From positions 1-64,000 of the forward strand of contig NZ_JPUG01000066.1 of the NCBI RefSeq assembly GCF_000739015.1: DNA of 64,000 nt, written 5' to 3'. A model generated the notes under the pieces. That model did not search any database and was not told the DNA's origin. It saw only the letters and a program-made list of their open reading frames with translations. Positions 36,058-44,287 of this stretch are shown one piece after another (within the stretch, counting starts at the first letter, position 1; each line of letters opens with the position of its first letter). Made by a program: the position numbers and the translations under genes. The stretch comes from Microvirga sp. BSC39. GTDB lineage: Bacteria; Pseudomonadota; Alphaproteobacteria; Rhizobiales; Beijerinckiaceae.

Positions 36058-36155
36058 ATCTTAGCACCGCATCTAGTCGCGGCATTTCGGCAAAGACTAT
36101 GCTTGGCCGTAACTCTGAGGCACAATGAGCCTATACCAATAACAAGGGGCTCTCC

Positions 36156-36782
36156 ATGGCTGATGCACTGATCTTCTTCACGAATCCCATGTCGCGCGGC
36201 CGCATCGTGCGTTGGATGCTGGAGGAAACAGGCTGCGCCTACCGCACCGAGATTCTGGGTTTCGGGCCGGACATGAAAGCCTCCGGGTACCGCTCCATCA
36301 ACCCGATGGGCAAGGTGCCGGCCATCCTCCACGAGGGGACGGTCGTCACCGAGGCGGCGGCGATCTGCGCCTACTTGGCCGATGCCTTCCCCAATGCTAG
36401 GCTGGCGCCGCCTCCGGGCGATCCCCGCCGGGGCACCTATTACCGCTGGATGTTCTTCGCTGCCGGTCCGGTGGAGGCGGCCGTGAGCAACAAGTCGCTG
36501 GGCTTCGAGGTGCCGTCCGAGCGTCAGGGCATGGTCGGCTACGGCTCCATCGAGGACGTTCTGAACGCGCTGGAATATGCGGTATCCCAGTCCGAATACA
36601 TCGCCGGGGATCAGTTCAGCGCCGCCGACGTCTATGTGGGCTCGCAGATCGGCTGGGGCATGATGTCTGGATCGATCGAGAAGCGGCCAGCCTTCGAGGC
36701 GTACTGGAACCGCATCGGCAACCGTCCGGCCTCTCTCAAAGCCCGCGCGATCGACGACGCACTCCTGCCGCCGAAGGCTTAA
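36156..36782 (+). CDS. Glutathione S-transferase family protein
   Basis: 208 residues. N-terminal thioredoxin-like domain with NPMSRGRIVRWMLEE (Ser probable thiolate-activating residue), cis-Pro in GKVPAILHE and VTEAAAICAYLADAFP for gamma-Glu binding; C-terminal all-helical domain with SAADVYVGSQIGWG. Conjugation or isomerisation of an unknown electrophile. AAGGGG precedes ATG. Confidence 0.9.
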   Translation: MADALIFFTNPMSRGRIVRWMLEETGCAYRTEILGFGPDMKASGYRSINPMGKVPAILHEGTVVTEAAAICAYLADAFPNARLAPPPGDPRRGTYYRWMFFAAGPVEAAVSNKSLGFEVPSERQGMVGYGSIEDVLNALEYAVSQSEYIAGDQFSAADVYVGSQIGWGMMSGSIEKRPAFEAYWNRIGNRPASLKARAIDDALLPPKA

Positions 36783-36796
36783 ACCGGTTTTTTGCT

Positions 36797-37213
36797 TCAG
36801 CGGCGGTCCGGAATCGAATATGTCCCGGTCGCATGGCAGACCACGTCGGCGCTGCCTTCGGAGAAGATCGACACCTCGCCCACCGCCAACCGCTTGCCCA
36901 GCTTCAGCAGGCGACAATCGGCAATGAGGTCGCGCTGCTCGGGCTTTCTCAGGAAGTTGAAGTTGAGGCTCGTGGTGACGGCGAGGGCCACCGGGCCGAT
37001 ATGGGCGAGAATCGCCACGTAGAAGGCAAGATCCGCCAGGGTCATCATGGCCGGCCCCGAGATCGTCCCTCCCGGCCGGATATGGCGCTCGTGATAGGTC
37101 ATCCGCATCCGGGCCGAGAGAGGCCCGACCTCGTCCACGAAGTAGGTCTGCCCGCCCATGTGGATCTGGGGGAACTCACGGTCGAGAAAGGCCGCGAGTT
37201 CGTCTCGGGTCAT
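36797..37213 (-). CDS. PaaI-family hotdog thioesterase
   Basis: 138 residues with the start used here. Hotdog core: RPGGTISGPAMMTLADLAFYVAI contains the conserved acidic residue of the helix, then TTSLNFNFLRKPEQRD and VVCHATGTYSI. Hydrolysis of an acyl-CoA is expected. ATG at 37213 or 37234 are both possible; neither has a strong ribosome site. Convergent with the GST gene (14 bases) and divergent from the CoA-binding protein, a pairing that suggests related CoA chemistry. Confidence 0.8.
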   Translation of the reverse strand: MTRDELAAFLDREFPQIHMGGQTYFVDEVGPLSARMRMTYHERHIRPGGTISGPAMMTLADLAFYVAILAHIGPVALAVTTSLNFNFLRKPEQRDLIADCRLLKLGKRLAVGEVSIFSEGSADVVCHATGTYSIPDRR

Positions 37214-37285
37214 GATGGGATGGTGCGATGCCATGAATGTGCGATGCTCATTGAACTGCCCTGCCCTATCCCATACGTTCCCTTC

Positions 37286-37810
37286 ATGAATCACGACAAT
37301 TATCCGAACGATTACATCCGCGGCATCCTCAACAGCGTGAAGACCATCGCGCTGGTCGGCGCCTCGCAGAACCCGGCGCGCCCGAGCTGGATCGTCACCA
37401 AGTACCTGCTGGAGCGGGGCTACGACGTGATTCCGATTAATCCGGGGCTGGCCGGCACCGAGCTTCTGGGCAAGACGGTCTACGCCTCCCTGAAGGACGT
37501 GCCCGTGCCGATCGACATGGTCGAGGTGTTCCGCAACTCCGAGGCCGCCGGGCCCATCGCGGACGAGGCGCTGTCGCTCGACCCGCTGCCGAAGGTTCTC
37601 TGGATGCAGCTTTCCGTGCGCAACGACGAGGCGGCCGCCAAGGCCGAAGCGAAGGGCCTGCAGGTGGTCATGGACCGCTGCCCCAAGATCGAGTTCGGCC
37701 GCCTCTCAGGCGAGATCTCCTGGCAGGGCGTCAACTCGCGGATGATCAGTGCGAAGAAGCCGGTCCTGTCGGGGAAGGGCTTCCAGAAACTCAGCCTCAA
37801 TCGACCGTAA
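37286..37810 (+). CDS. CoA-binding domain protein (YccU-like)
   Basis: 174 residues, single CoA-binding Rossmann domain: TIALVGASQNPARPSWIV, GYDVIPINPGLAGTELLGK, VDMVEVFR-type segment and the late VVMDRCPKIEF Cys motif. Family proteins bind CoA and may act in regulation or CoA protection; no enzyme activity is evident. It lies 98 bases upstream of the sulfhydrylase gene in the same direction. Confidence 0.87.
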   Translation: MNHDNYPNDYIRGILNSVKTIALVGASQNPARPSWIVTKYLLERGYDVIPINPGLAGTELLGKTVYASLKDVPVPIDMVEVFRNSEAAGPIADEALSLDPLPKVLWMQLSVRNDEAAAKAEAKGLQVVMDRCPKIEFGRLSGEISWQGVNSRMISAKKPVLSGKGFQKLSLNRP

Positions 37811-37848
37811 GCCGGAGCGGCAGCCTCGCGTCCGCCGCCTTGACCGGA

Positions 37849-37887
37849 AGAACGTTTCGTTCTTTATAGAGAACAGAACGTCGTTCT
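37849..37887. promoter_or_regulatory. Two tandem inverted repeats AGAACG-n-CGTTCT upstream of metY
   Basis: AGAACG-TTT-CGTTCT (37849-37863) and AGAACG-T-CGTTCT (37875-37887), centres 25 bases apart, ending 21 bases before the ATG. Tandem dyads of this type near a start usually bind a dimeric repressor. Which regulator reads them is unknown. Confidence 0.55.
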
Positions 37888-37908
37888 TGAGAGGAAGAGG
37901 CCGCTGCC

Positions 37909-39192
37909 ATGTCCGACCGTCTGCCAGGTTTCAACACGCTCGCCATCCATGCCGGAGCGGCCCCCGATGCAGCCACTGGCGCGAGGGCCACGCCGATCTA
38001 TCAGACGACCTCCTTCGTCTTCGACGACGTGGATCATGCCGCCTCCCTCTTCGGGCTTCAGGCCTTCGGCAACATCTATTCCCGCATCGGCAACCCGACC
38101 TGCGCGGTTCTCGAGGAGCGCGTCGCGGCACTGGAAGGCGGCACGGCGGCTCTGGCGGTCGCGTCTGGCCACGCGGCCGAGTTCCTGACCTTCCACACCC
38201 TGCTCCAGCCCGGCGACGAGTTCATCGCAGCCAAGAAGCTCTATGGCGGCTCGATCAATCAGTTCAACCACGCCTACAAGAACTTCGGCTGGAATGTGGT
38301 CTGGGCCGATTCGGACGATCCGTCCTCCTTCGAGGCCGCCATTACGCCTAAAACCAAGGCGATCTTCGTCGAGTCCATCGCCAATCCGGGCGGCGTGATC
38401 GTGGATCTCAAGGCCATCGCGGCCATCGCCAAGAAGCACCGCATCCCATTCATCGTCGACAACACGATGGCGTCCCCCTACCTGATCCGCCCGTTCGAGC
38501 ACGGGGCCGACATCATCGTGCATTCGGCGACCAAGTTCCTCGGCGGCCATGGCAACTCCGTGGGTGGCGTCATCGTGGATGGCGGCACGTTCAACTTCGC
38601 CGGCGACGACCGCTACCCGATGCTCTCCAAGCCGCGGCCGGAATATGCCGGCATGGTGCTGGGCGAGACTTTTGGGAATTTCGGCTTCGCGATTGCGTGT
38701 CGCGTGCTCGGCCTGCGCGATCTCGGACCGGCGCTCTCGCCCTTCAATGCCTTCCTGATCCTCAACGGCATCGAGACCCTGCCCCTGCGCATGCAGCGCC
38801 ACTCGGACAATGCGCTTGCCGTCGCCGAGCATCTGCAGGGCCACAGCAAGATCTCGTGGGTGAGCTACCCCGGCCTGCGCTCGGACCGCTACCATAACCT
38901 CGCACAGGAATACTGCCCCAAGGGCGCCGGAGCGGTGTTCACCTTCGGCCTGAAGGGCGGCTATGAGGCCGGCGTGAAGCTGGTGTCGAACCTCAAGCTG
39001 TTCTCGCACCTGGCCAATATCGGCGACACCCGGTCCCTGGTGATCCACCCGGCCTCGACCACGCACCGCCAGCTCACGGACGAGCAGAAAACCCAGGCGG
39101 GTGCTGGCCCGGAGGTGGTGCGCCTGTCCATCGGCCTCGAGGACACGCAGGACCTGATTGACGATCTGAACCAGGCCCTGGATGCGGCGTAA
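37909..39192 (+). CDS. metY: O-acetylhomoserine aminocarboxypropyltransferase (sulfhydrylase)
   Basis: 427 residues, Cys/Met-metabolism PLP family with the length and insertions of O-acetylhomoserine sulfhydrylases: N-terminal [32 protein letters not shown], and the PLP lysine in [12 protein letters not shown]. It makes homocysteine (or methionine) from O-acetylhomoserine and sulfide. GAGAGGAAGAGG precedes ATG. Two inverted repeats in the leader suggest specific regulation. Confidence 0.92.
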   Translation: MSDRLPGFNTLAIHAGAAPDAATGARATPIYQTTSFVFDDVDHAASLFGLQAFGNIYSRIGNPTCAVLEERVAALEGGTAALAVASGHAAEFLTFHTLLQPGDEFIAAKKLYGGSINQFNHAYKNFGWNVVWADSDDPSSFEAAITPKTKAIFVESIANPGGVIVDLKAIAAIAKKHRIPFIVDNTMASPYLIRPFEHGADIIVHSATKFLGGHGNSVGGVIVDGGTFNFAGDDRYPMLSKPRPEYAGMVLGETFGNFGFAIACRVLGLRDLGPALSPFNAFLILNGIETLPLRMQRHSDNALAVAEHLQGHSKISWVSYPGLRSDRYHNLAQEYCPKGAGAVFTFGLKGGYEAGVKLVSNLKLFSHLANIGDTRSLVIHPASTTHRQLTDEQKTQAGAGPEVVRLSIGLEDTQDLIDDLNQALDAA

Positions 39193-39224
39193 GCCGCGCC
39201 CTGCACTCTACCACTCACCTTGTC

Positions 39225-39305
39225 ATGGCCGGGCTCGTCCCGGCCATCTCGCTTTGAAGAGTGCCGCGCCTTTCCAATCGAGATCACCGGCACAAGGCCG
39301 GTGAT
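39225..39305 (+). repeat. Dispersed two-hairpin repeat, copy D
   Basis: ATGGCCGGG-N5-CCCGGCCAT (39225-39247) and ATCACCGGC-N5-GCCGGTGAT (39283-39305), both perfect. The linker resembles copy C. It lies between the convergent ends of metY and the ParA-like gene. Confidence 0.85.
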
Positions 39306-39334
39306 GGCGAAAAAATTCAGGCGATCCAAGAGCA

Positions 39335-39360
39335 AAAAGGGCGGCTTGAGCCGCCCTTTT
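39335..39360. terminator. Bidirectional intrinsic terminator
   Basis: AAAAGGGCGGC-TTGA-GCCGCCCTTTT, 11-bp stem, between convergent metY and the ParA-like gene. Near-identical in stem to the rpsI terminator. Confidence 0.88.
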
Positions 39361-39380
39361 CCATGCCATGAAGCTCGGCG

Positions 39381-40055
39381 CTAGGCCGCGCGGGAGGAAC
39401 CCGCCTTCTTGTAGGTGTTGTGGATGGCGTTGAGCGACCGCTCGAGTGCCGTCCAGAGGCGGCCGATCTCGTCCGCCCCCTGAGAGCCGGCATCGTATTC
39501 CCGGGCGCCCTCGCCCGTTGCCAGCGAGAGCGTCAGTTCGGGACGGTGCGTGATCTGGCCTGCCCAGACAGGAACCTGGAGCGCGTTCAGGGCTCCACGC
39601 GCATCAGCCACGACGGCCGCCTCGTTATCACCGTGCTTGGCCGGCGCGGCGTTGATCACGGCCGCGTAGGGCTTGCGGTTCTCGCGGGCGATGGCGACCG
39701 TGTCCTGCAGCGCCGCGATGTCGAACAGGCTCGCCCTGGTCGGAATGATCACGAGGGTTGCCTGCTTGATCGCCTCGGCGACGATCGAGGACTTGTTCGG
39801 CGGCGTATCGACGAGAACCCACTCGTAACCTTCGCGCTTGGCGTCCCGGATGGCATCCGCAATGTTGCGGACATTGTGCTTGAGGCCAAGGTATTCCTGG
39901 TTTCGGATCTTGTGCCACAAGGACAAGGACCCCTGCGGGTCGTTGTCGATCAGCAATGTGGGGCGTGAAGGGTTGGCGATATAACTCGCGAGATGAGCAG
40001 CGAGCGTGCTCTTACCCGAGCCGCCTTTCCGCGAAGCAAAGACCAGCACGTTCAT
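39381..40055 (-). CDS. ParA/MinD-like P-loop ATPase
   Basis: 224 residues. Deviant Walker A KGGSGKST (residues 10-17), LLIDNDPQGSLSLW, Walker B WVLVDTPPNK, and the VIIPTRAS switch region. No parB gene is adjacent, so it is an orphan ParA relative that may position a protein complex or act in an unknown partition role. ATG at 40055 has GGAG 8 bases upstream. Confidence 0.88.
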   Translation of the reverse strand: MNVLVFASRKGGSGKSTLAAHLASYIANPSRPTLLIDNDPQGSLSLWHKIRNQEYLGLKHNVRNIADAIRDAKREGYEWVLVDTPPNKSSIVAEAIKQATLVIIPTRASLFDIAALQDTVAIARENRKPYAAVINAAPAKHGDNEAAVVADARGALNALQVPVWAGQITHRPELTLSLATGEGAREYDAGSQGADEIGRLWTALERSLNAIHNTYKKAGSSRAA

Positions 40056-40472
40056 GCCTGACTCCTTATCAGCCTGTTCCTGCAGCACTGCGCTTGAGGG
40101 TTAAGACCATCTTAATATTGTTCACCTGTAGCAGAGCAAGACCTGATTTCCTAATTCCGGCTCTGTTCCCACGGTGATTTTCACAATTCCTTGGTCGAGG
40201 CGGCTCAGATTCTACGTTCCGGCGGCTGGAGCGGGGCTGCCAGAAGCTCGGCAGCCCATGTGCCGTCCTTGAGTCGGAGCCCTCCGATAGTCGCCGCGAT
40301 GAGACCGGATCACGCCCGCGACAACTGAAAACCCTCAGGAACCGTCAGGTTTCGCGGCATCATGTTTGCCGAGGGAGCATGGTCCTCAAGCATTGAGTGC
40401 AGCTCGGCACGGTCAGGCAGGAAGATCGCACGACTTATTCACAATTCGTGCTGGCACATGCTTGCCGAGCTC
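40056..40472. other. Intergenic region without recognised gene
   Basis: About 417 bases between the ParA-like gene and the stress promoter at 40473. It contains TTAAGACCATCTTAAT, an imperfect dyad close to the ParA start, and otherwise only frames too short or atypical to support. Confidence 0.45.
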
Positions 40473-40497
40473 GGAACCACCTTTCTGCTTAGCCGTT
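40473..40497 (+). promoter_or_regulatory. EcfG-type general stress promoter (GGAAC-N16-CGTT)
   Basis: Exact match: GGAAC 40473-40477, 16-base spacer, CGTT 40494-40497; ends 34 bases before the DUF1236 gene start. Confidence 0.7.
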
Positions 40498-40530
40498 AAG
40501 CTCCAGACTTCACCAGTTAGGAGCTGACAC

Positions 40531-40941
40531 ATGTCGAAGAAGATCTTGTTTGCAGGCGCCCTTCTCGTGGCTCTTGCTCCGGTTGGCGCTTTCGCTCAGT
40601 CGGGCGGTGGTGCTGCGGCCGGCGCGACTACGGGTGCCGTTGGCGGCGCCATTGTTGGCGGTCCGGTCGGCGCAGCCATCGGCGGCGTGACGGGTGCCAT
40701 CGTGGGCGGCCTCGCCGAGCAGCAGCAGCCGCAGTTCCGCCAGTACGTTGTGACCCAGGGCGTTCCGTCCTACCGCTACCAGGAAGAGGTTCGCGTCGGT
40801 GCGACGCTCCCGGCTTCCGGCGTGGAGTATTATGAGGTTCCGCAGCAGTACGGCGTCAGCAACTACCGCTACACGGTCGTGAACGACACGCCGGTTCTGG
40901 TCGAGCCCAGCACCCGCCGCATCGTCCAGGTCATCCGCTAA
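40531..40941 (+). CDS. DUF1236 domain secreted protein
   Basis: 136 residues. Signal peptide (ILFAGALLVALAPVGAFAQ), a Gly/Ala-rich region with alternating small residues (GGAIVGGPVGAAIGGVTGAIVGG) that resembles glycine-zipper segments, and a C-terminal DUF1236 domain (LPASGVEYYEVPQQYGV, YRYTVVNDTPVLVEPSTRRIVQVI in parts). Common as stress-induced envelope proteins in Hyphomicrobiales. TTAGGAG precedes ATG; own terminator downstream. Confidence 0.88.
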   Translation: MSKKILFAGALLVALAPVGAFAQSGGGAAAGATTGAVGGAIVGGPVGAAIGGVTGAIVGGLAEQQQPQFRQYVVTQGVPSYRYQEEVRVGATLPASGVEYYEVPQQYGVSNYRYTVVNDTPVLVEPSTRRIVQVIR

Positions 40942-40964
40942 TCACCACAGCGGTTGAAGCATCA

Positions 40965-40988
40965 GGGCGGCCGAAAGGCCGCCCTTTT
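40965..40988 (+). terminator. Rho-independent terminator
   Basis: Eight-bp stem GGGCGGCC/GGCCGCCC with GAAA loop and TTTT tail, 24 bases after the DUF1236 stop. Confidence 0.85.
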
Positions 40989-40993
40989 CCGTA

Positions 40994-42073
40994 TCAGACG
41001 GCGCTCACGCGCGCATGAACCACAGCCATGGCGAGAACCGCCATCGCGAAGACCTGATGCGCAAGGCCGGCCCAGAGGGGCACCACGAGCAGCAGGGTCA
41101 CGATGCCGAGCACCATCTGGGCGAGGGTCAGACCCGCCATGGCAGTGGCCCGCCCGGCCGTCTTCGAGTTCGGAGCTGTCCGCCGCAATGTCCAGGCATG
41201 CCACAGGGCAAAGGCCACGATGGCATAGGCGGCCAAGCGGTGGTTGAACTGAACCAGCACCACGTTGTCGACGAAGTTCTCGATCCAGGGCGAGACAGAG
41301 AACAGGGCTGACGCCGGTGGGACAAGGGCGCCGTCCATCAGCGGCCAGGTGTTGTAGGTCAACCCAGCTTTCGAGCCGGCGACAAGGCCGCCGAGCGCAA
41401 TCTGGAATAGGATCAGTCCCATGAGGATGCGCGGCGCGTAACCTGCGGGCACCTCCCCTGCAGCGGAGCGCTCCTTCAGACCGGCCGCGACCCAGACCAG
41501 GCAGGCCAGGATGATGCTGGCGACCGTCAGGTGCAGGGCAAGCTTGATGGGAGCCACAGCGGTCATGCCGGGCTCGAGGCCCGAGGCCACCATGATCCAG
41601 CCGATGGCGCCCTGCAGTCCACCGAGAGCGCCGATACCCAGGAGGGTCAGGGCAAGCCTGCCTTTGATCACACCCCTCGCCCAGAACCAGACCAGCGGCA
41701 GGAAGAACGCGAGGCCGATGAGGCGCCCGAGCTGCCGGTGACCCCATTCCCAGCCATAGATGAACTTGAACTCGGACAGGGTCATGCCCTTGTTCACGAG
41801 CTCATACTGGGAGATCTGCCTGTATTTCTCGAACTCCACCAGCCAAGCCTGCTCCGTAAGCGGCGGGATGGCGCCTGTGACCGGCCGCCACTCGGTGATC
41901 GAGAGACCTGAACCGGTCAGGCGCGTGGCGCCGCCGACGGCGACCATCAGCACCACCAGCGCCGCGAGGGTGTAGATCCAGGTGCGGACCGCAGACAGAG
42001 ATCGGGTTTGGGGCACGCGCGCCAGCGGCATGCCTTCGGTGGAGGCTGCGACAGCCATGCTCACTCTCATCAT
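40994..42073 (-). CDS. ctaA: Heme A synthase, COX15/CtaA type
   Basis: 359 residues with eight predicted transmembrane helices in two four-helix halves. Heme-ligand histidines are visible: EWGHRQLGR, ALHLTVA in the first half, FNHRLAAY and GLAHQVFA in the second. GGATRLTGSGLSITEW is the family start. It oxidises heme O to heme A for cytochrome aa3 oxidase. Start at 42073 or the adjacent ATG at 42070. Confidence 0.94.
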   Translation of the reverse strand: MMRVSMAVAASTEGMPLARVPQTRSLSAVRTWIYTLAALVVLMVAVGGATRLTGSGLSITEWRPVTGAIPPLTEQAWLVEFEKYRQISQYELVNKGMTLSEFKFIYGWEWGHRQLGRLIGLAFFLPLVWFWARGVIKGRLALTLLGIGALGGLQGAIGWIMVASGLEPGMTAVAPIKLALHLTVASIILACLVWVAAGLKERSAAGEVPAGYAPRILMGLILFQIALGGLVAGSKAGLTYNTWPLMDGALVPPASALFSVSPWIENFVDNVVLVQFNHRLAAYAIVAFALWHAWTLRRTAPNSKTAGRATAMAGLTLAQMVLGIVTLLLVVPLWAGLAHQVFAMAVLAMAVVHARVSAV

Positions 42074-42189
42074 CGATTAGGGCTTGAACCCAGGATATGG
42101 ACGTCACATAGAGGCTACGCCTCCTGGAGGCAATTCATGCCGGTGACGCACCGTCGGGATGAGGTTTCACGAAGTTGAGGGTTTCGGCC

Positions 42190-42399
42190 ATGGGTACGCG
42201 CGCGCGCAAGCTGATCGGCACGGTGGTGATGCTGGCGTTCATCTTCTGCTATGCGCTCTTCGCCATGGCCGTTGCCGAAGGCAGGATTTCCGAAGCGCCG
42301 AAGCTCATTCAAACCCTGGCGTATATCGTCCTCGGCCTGATTTGGATCGTCCCGCTCATGCCGCTCATCCGGTGGATGGCGAAGCCTGACAAACCTTAG
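42190..42399 (+). CDS. DUF2842 family small membrane protein
   Basis: 69 residues, two transmembrane helices (VVMLAFIFCYALFAMAVAE and YIVLGLIWIVPLMPLIRWM). DUF2842 is an alphaproteobacteria-specific family; its frequent place beside COX15 suggests a link to cytochrome oxidase biogenesis, unproven. It is divergent from ctaA. ATG at 42190. Confidence 0.88.
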   Translation: MGTRARKLIGTVVMLAFIFCYALFAMAVAEGRISEAPKLIQTLAYIVLGLIWIVPLMPLIRWMAKPDKP

Positions 42400-42402
42400 C
42401 GC

Positions 42403-42597
42403 TCAAGCGCCGCCGACCCCTTCGATAATCGTACCGGTGCCACCGCAGGTTTGACACGCCGTCGCACCGACGCGGCCGCTGCCCTTACATTCCGGGCACA
42501 CGTTCTCACCAGTGCCGGGAGTGCCAGGTTCAGCCTGATCACCGGGGTTCAGCTTCGTCTGGTCGGAACCGGCCTGATCTTTCGGTGTGCTGGTCAT
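42403..42597 (-). CDS. DnaJ-type zinc-finger mini protein
   Basis: 64 residues. The second half has two CxxCxGxG repeats (CPECKGSG near 34-41 and CQTCGGTG near 48-55), the pair forming one zinc site as in the DnaJ cysteine-rich domain; the J domain is absent. The N-terminal half is Pro/Gln/Asp-rich and likely disordered. It could be a free-standing chaperone-like zinc finger. A candidate EcfG promoter lies 30 bases upstream. Confidence 0.75.
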   Translation of the reverse strand: MTSTPKDQAGSDQTKLNPGDQAEPGTPGTGENVCPECKGSGRVGATACQTCGGTGTIIEGVGGA

Positions 42598-42626
42598 GGC
42601 AAATCTCACATGGTTCTCATCCGATC

Positions 42627-42651
42627 AACGCGGCAGCAAAACCCCGGTTCT
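42627..42651 (-). promoter_or_regulatory. Candidate EcfG-type promoter (AGAAC-N16-CGTT)
   Basis: CGTT exact (42630-42627), spacer 16, -35 AGAAC with one mismatch; ends 30 bases before the zinc-finger mini protein. Confidence 0.35.
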
Positions 42652-42660
42652 CCACCGTTC

Positions 42661-42690
42661 CAAAGAAAAGGCCCGCTCGGAGGCGGGCCT
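42661..42690 (-). terminator. Rho-independent terminator
   Basis: AGGCCCGC/GCGGGCCT stem with a 6-base loop and a minus-strand TTTTCTTTG tail; 12 bases after the stop of the secreted protein gene at 42702. Confidence 0.85.
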
Positions 42691-42701
42691 GATCGCATAA
42701 A

Positions 42702-43067
42702 TCAGTGGCAGACTCTGCGGCTGCGGTGCTCCCAGCCCCAGCCCGGAACCCACTCCCGGTAGCGCTCGGTGGTGCACTGCTCCACATAGACCCGCTCGCG
42801 GATCGGACGCTCGTAGTAGACCGGCTCCCGACGCTCTTCCACATAGACCGGCGGCGGCGGAGGCGGCGCCCGGTAGACGACGGGCGGCTGAGGCTGAGCC
42901 ACAGCAGCGCCGACAGCCGCACCAACGGCAAGACCACCCAGTGCGCCGAGAGCCACAGCTGCACCAGGCGACAGGCGATCCCGGGCTGCAGCCGGCTCGG
43001 CGACAGCCAGGCCGGAGACCAGCGCCAGAGCAGCGGCCGTGCCGGAAACAAGACGGAAGATCCTCAT
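42702..43067 (-). CDS. Secreted Pro/Arg/Tyr-rich protein
   Basis: 121 residues. Signal peptide (VSGTAAALALVSGLAVA), then an Ala/Gly stretch (AAVALGALGGLAVGAAVGAAVA, possible glycine zipper or transmembrane helix), a run of prolines (YRAPPPPPPVY) and a basic C-terminal part with Cys residues (VEQCTTERYREW, RRVCH). Resembles BA14K/DUF1236-like envelope proteins in layout without matching either. ATG at 43067. Own terminator. Confidence 0.72.
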   Translation of the reverse strand: MRIFRLVSGTAAALALVSGLAVAEPAAARDRLSPGAAVALGALGGLAVGAAVGAAVAQPQPPVVYRAPPPPPPVYVEERREPVYYERPIRERVYVEQCTTERYREWVPGWGWEHRSRRVCH

Positions 43068-43230
43068 GATCAACACCCCGACAGAAGGGAGGCCCCATGT
43101 CTCCCTCTTCATGTCATGAGATATACTGTTCGAAACCTCTCCGAAAGCTGAACAGATTGTGGCAAAGCCTGGGTTTTCGCCGATCTTGCCGGAATGGTGA
43201 GCAAGCTCTTAACGGGGATGCGCGGCAGAT

Positions 43231-44280
43231 TCAGTCTGCCGCGGTCCGCAACGGCACGGACAGGAGCACACGCACCAGATCCGCCTGACGGTTGGTATAC
43301 GTCTTGCGGAACAGGTTCTTGAGATGGAAGACGACGGTGGTCTGAGCCACCTCGAGCTCCTCTGCAATCTGGTCCAGACGTTTGCCATCGATCAGCATCA
43401 GCGCGACCCGTGTTTCGGACGGCGTCAGGTTGTACAGGCGGACCAGCGTGTCGCCGGAAACCTTGGCGCGCTGCTCCGTGTCGATCACGAGCAGCACCAC
43501 GGCCTCTGGTCGCTCCTCGGGCGAGAAGCGCTGGCCGGGGATCGGGACGAGGTAGGGCCGACCGCCCGAAAGGCGCGGGAAAGAGATGATCTCGTCGAGC
43601 GTTTCCTCTTCGAAGGCCTTCTCGATCGCCGAATAGAGCTTGCTGTTCTGCTTGGCTACGGAGCCTTTCAGGATGCCCTGCGCGGCACCCAGGCCATCCT
43701 CTTCGGCGAGGATGCGCTGCGCCTCCTTGTTCATCACCCGAACCGCTCCGGCCTCGTCGACGATCACGACGCCCACAAGAAAGCGGTCGAAGGCGAATGT
43801 CGCCTTATAGAGGGCATCCACGGTGCGCCCTTGAGAGGCTTTGAGGATTTCTTGCCAAGATTCTTCCGCACGGTGAACGGCACTCGTCTGCGCGCGCGCG
43901 ACCTGATCGAGACGGGCTGCAACAGTTGCGAGCAGAATCTCGTAATCGATGGGCTTCACCAGGTAGTCGTCCGCGCCGGCCTGTTTTCCGGTCAGGACAT
44001 CGTTGCGCTCGGCCAGCGCCGTGAGGAAGATGAAGGGAACGTCCACCATGTTTCCCTGCTCGCGCAGGGCTTTGAGAACATCATAGCCGCCAAGACCCGG
44101 CATGGTGATGTCACAGAGGACCAGATCCGGGCGATGCCTCTCGAGAAGCGCCAGCGCCTCGCTGCCATTCGCGGCCTGGAGCACGCGATAATTGGCAGCC
44201 TCCAGCTCCTCGGCGATGTCGCTCCGGAGATCATTTTCATCTTCTACGCAGAGGATTGTTTTTTGTGTTGTCATGATCAT
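43231..44280 (-). CDS. Response regulator: REC, PAS-like, LuxR-type HTH
   Basis: 349 residues. Receiver domain (7-125) with acidic pocket EDE at 13-15, phosphoacceptor Asp57 (LVLCDITMPG), Thr87 and Lys109. A linker helix (125-155) leads to a PAS-like domain (about 158-270, FDRFLVGVVIVDEAGAVRVMNKEA). The C-terminal LuxR/GerE HTH (about 283-345) is seen in LTPSETRVALMLIDGKRLDQIAEELEVAQTTV in parts. REC-PAS-LuxR is unusual; most LuxR regulators lack the PAS. It follows the kinase gene by 7 bases. Confidence 0.85.
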   Translation of the reverse strand: MIMTTQKTILCVEDENDLRSDIAEELEAANYRVLQAANGSEALALLERHRPDLVLCDITMPGLGGYDVLKALREQGNMVDVPFIFLTALAERNDVLTGKQAGADDYLVKPIDYEILLATVAARLDQVARAQTSAVHRAEESWQEILKASQGRTVDALYKATFAFDRFLVGVVIVDEAGAVRVMNKEAQRILAEEDGLGAAQGILKGSVAKQNSKLYSAIEKAFEEETLDEIISFPRLSGGRPYLVPIPGQRFSPEERPEAVVLLVIDTEQRAKVSGDTLVRLYNLTPSETRVALMLIDGKRLDQIAEELEVAQTTVVFHLKNLFRKTYTNRQADLVRVLLSVPLRTAAD

Positions 44281-44287
44281 TAGTCAC

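Noticed and set aside
37811..37908. SAM riboswitch upstream of metY
   Set aside because: The short leader has tandem dyads but no recognisable SAM-II or SAM-I core.
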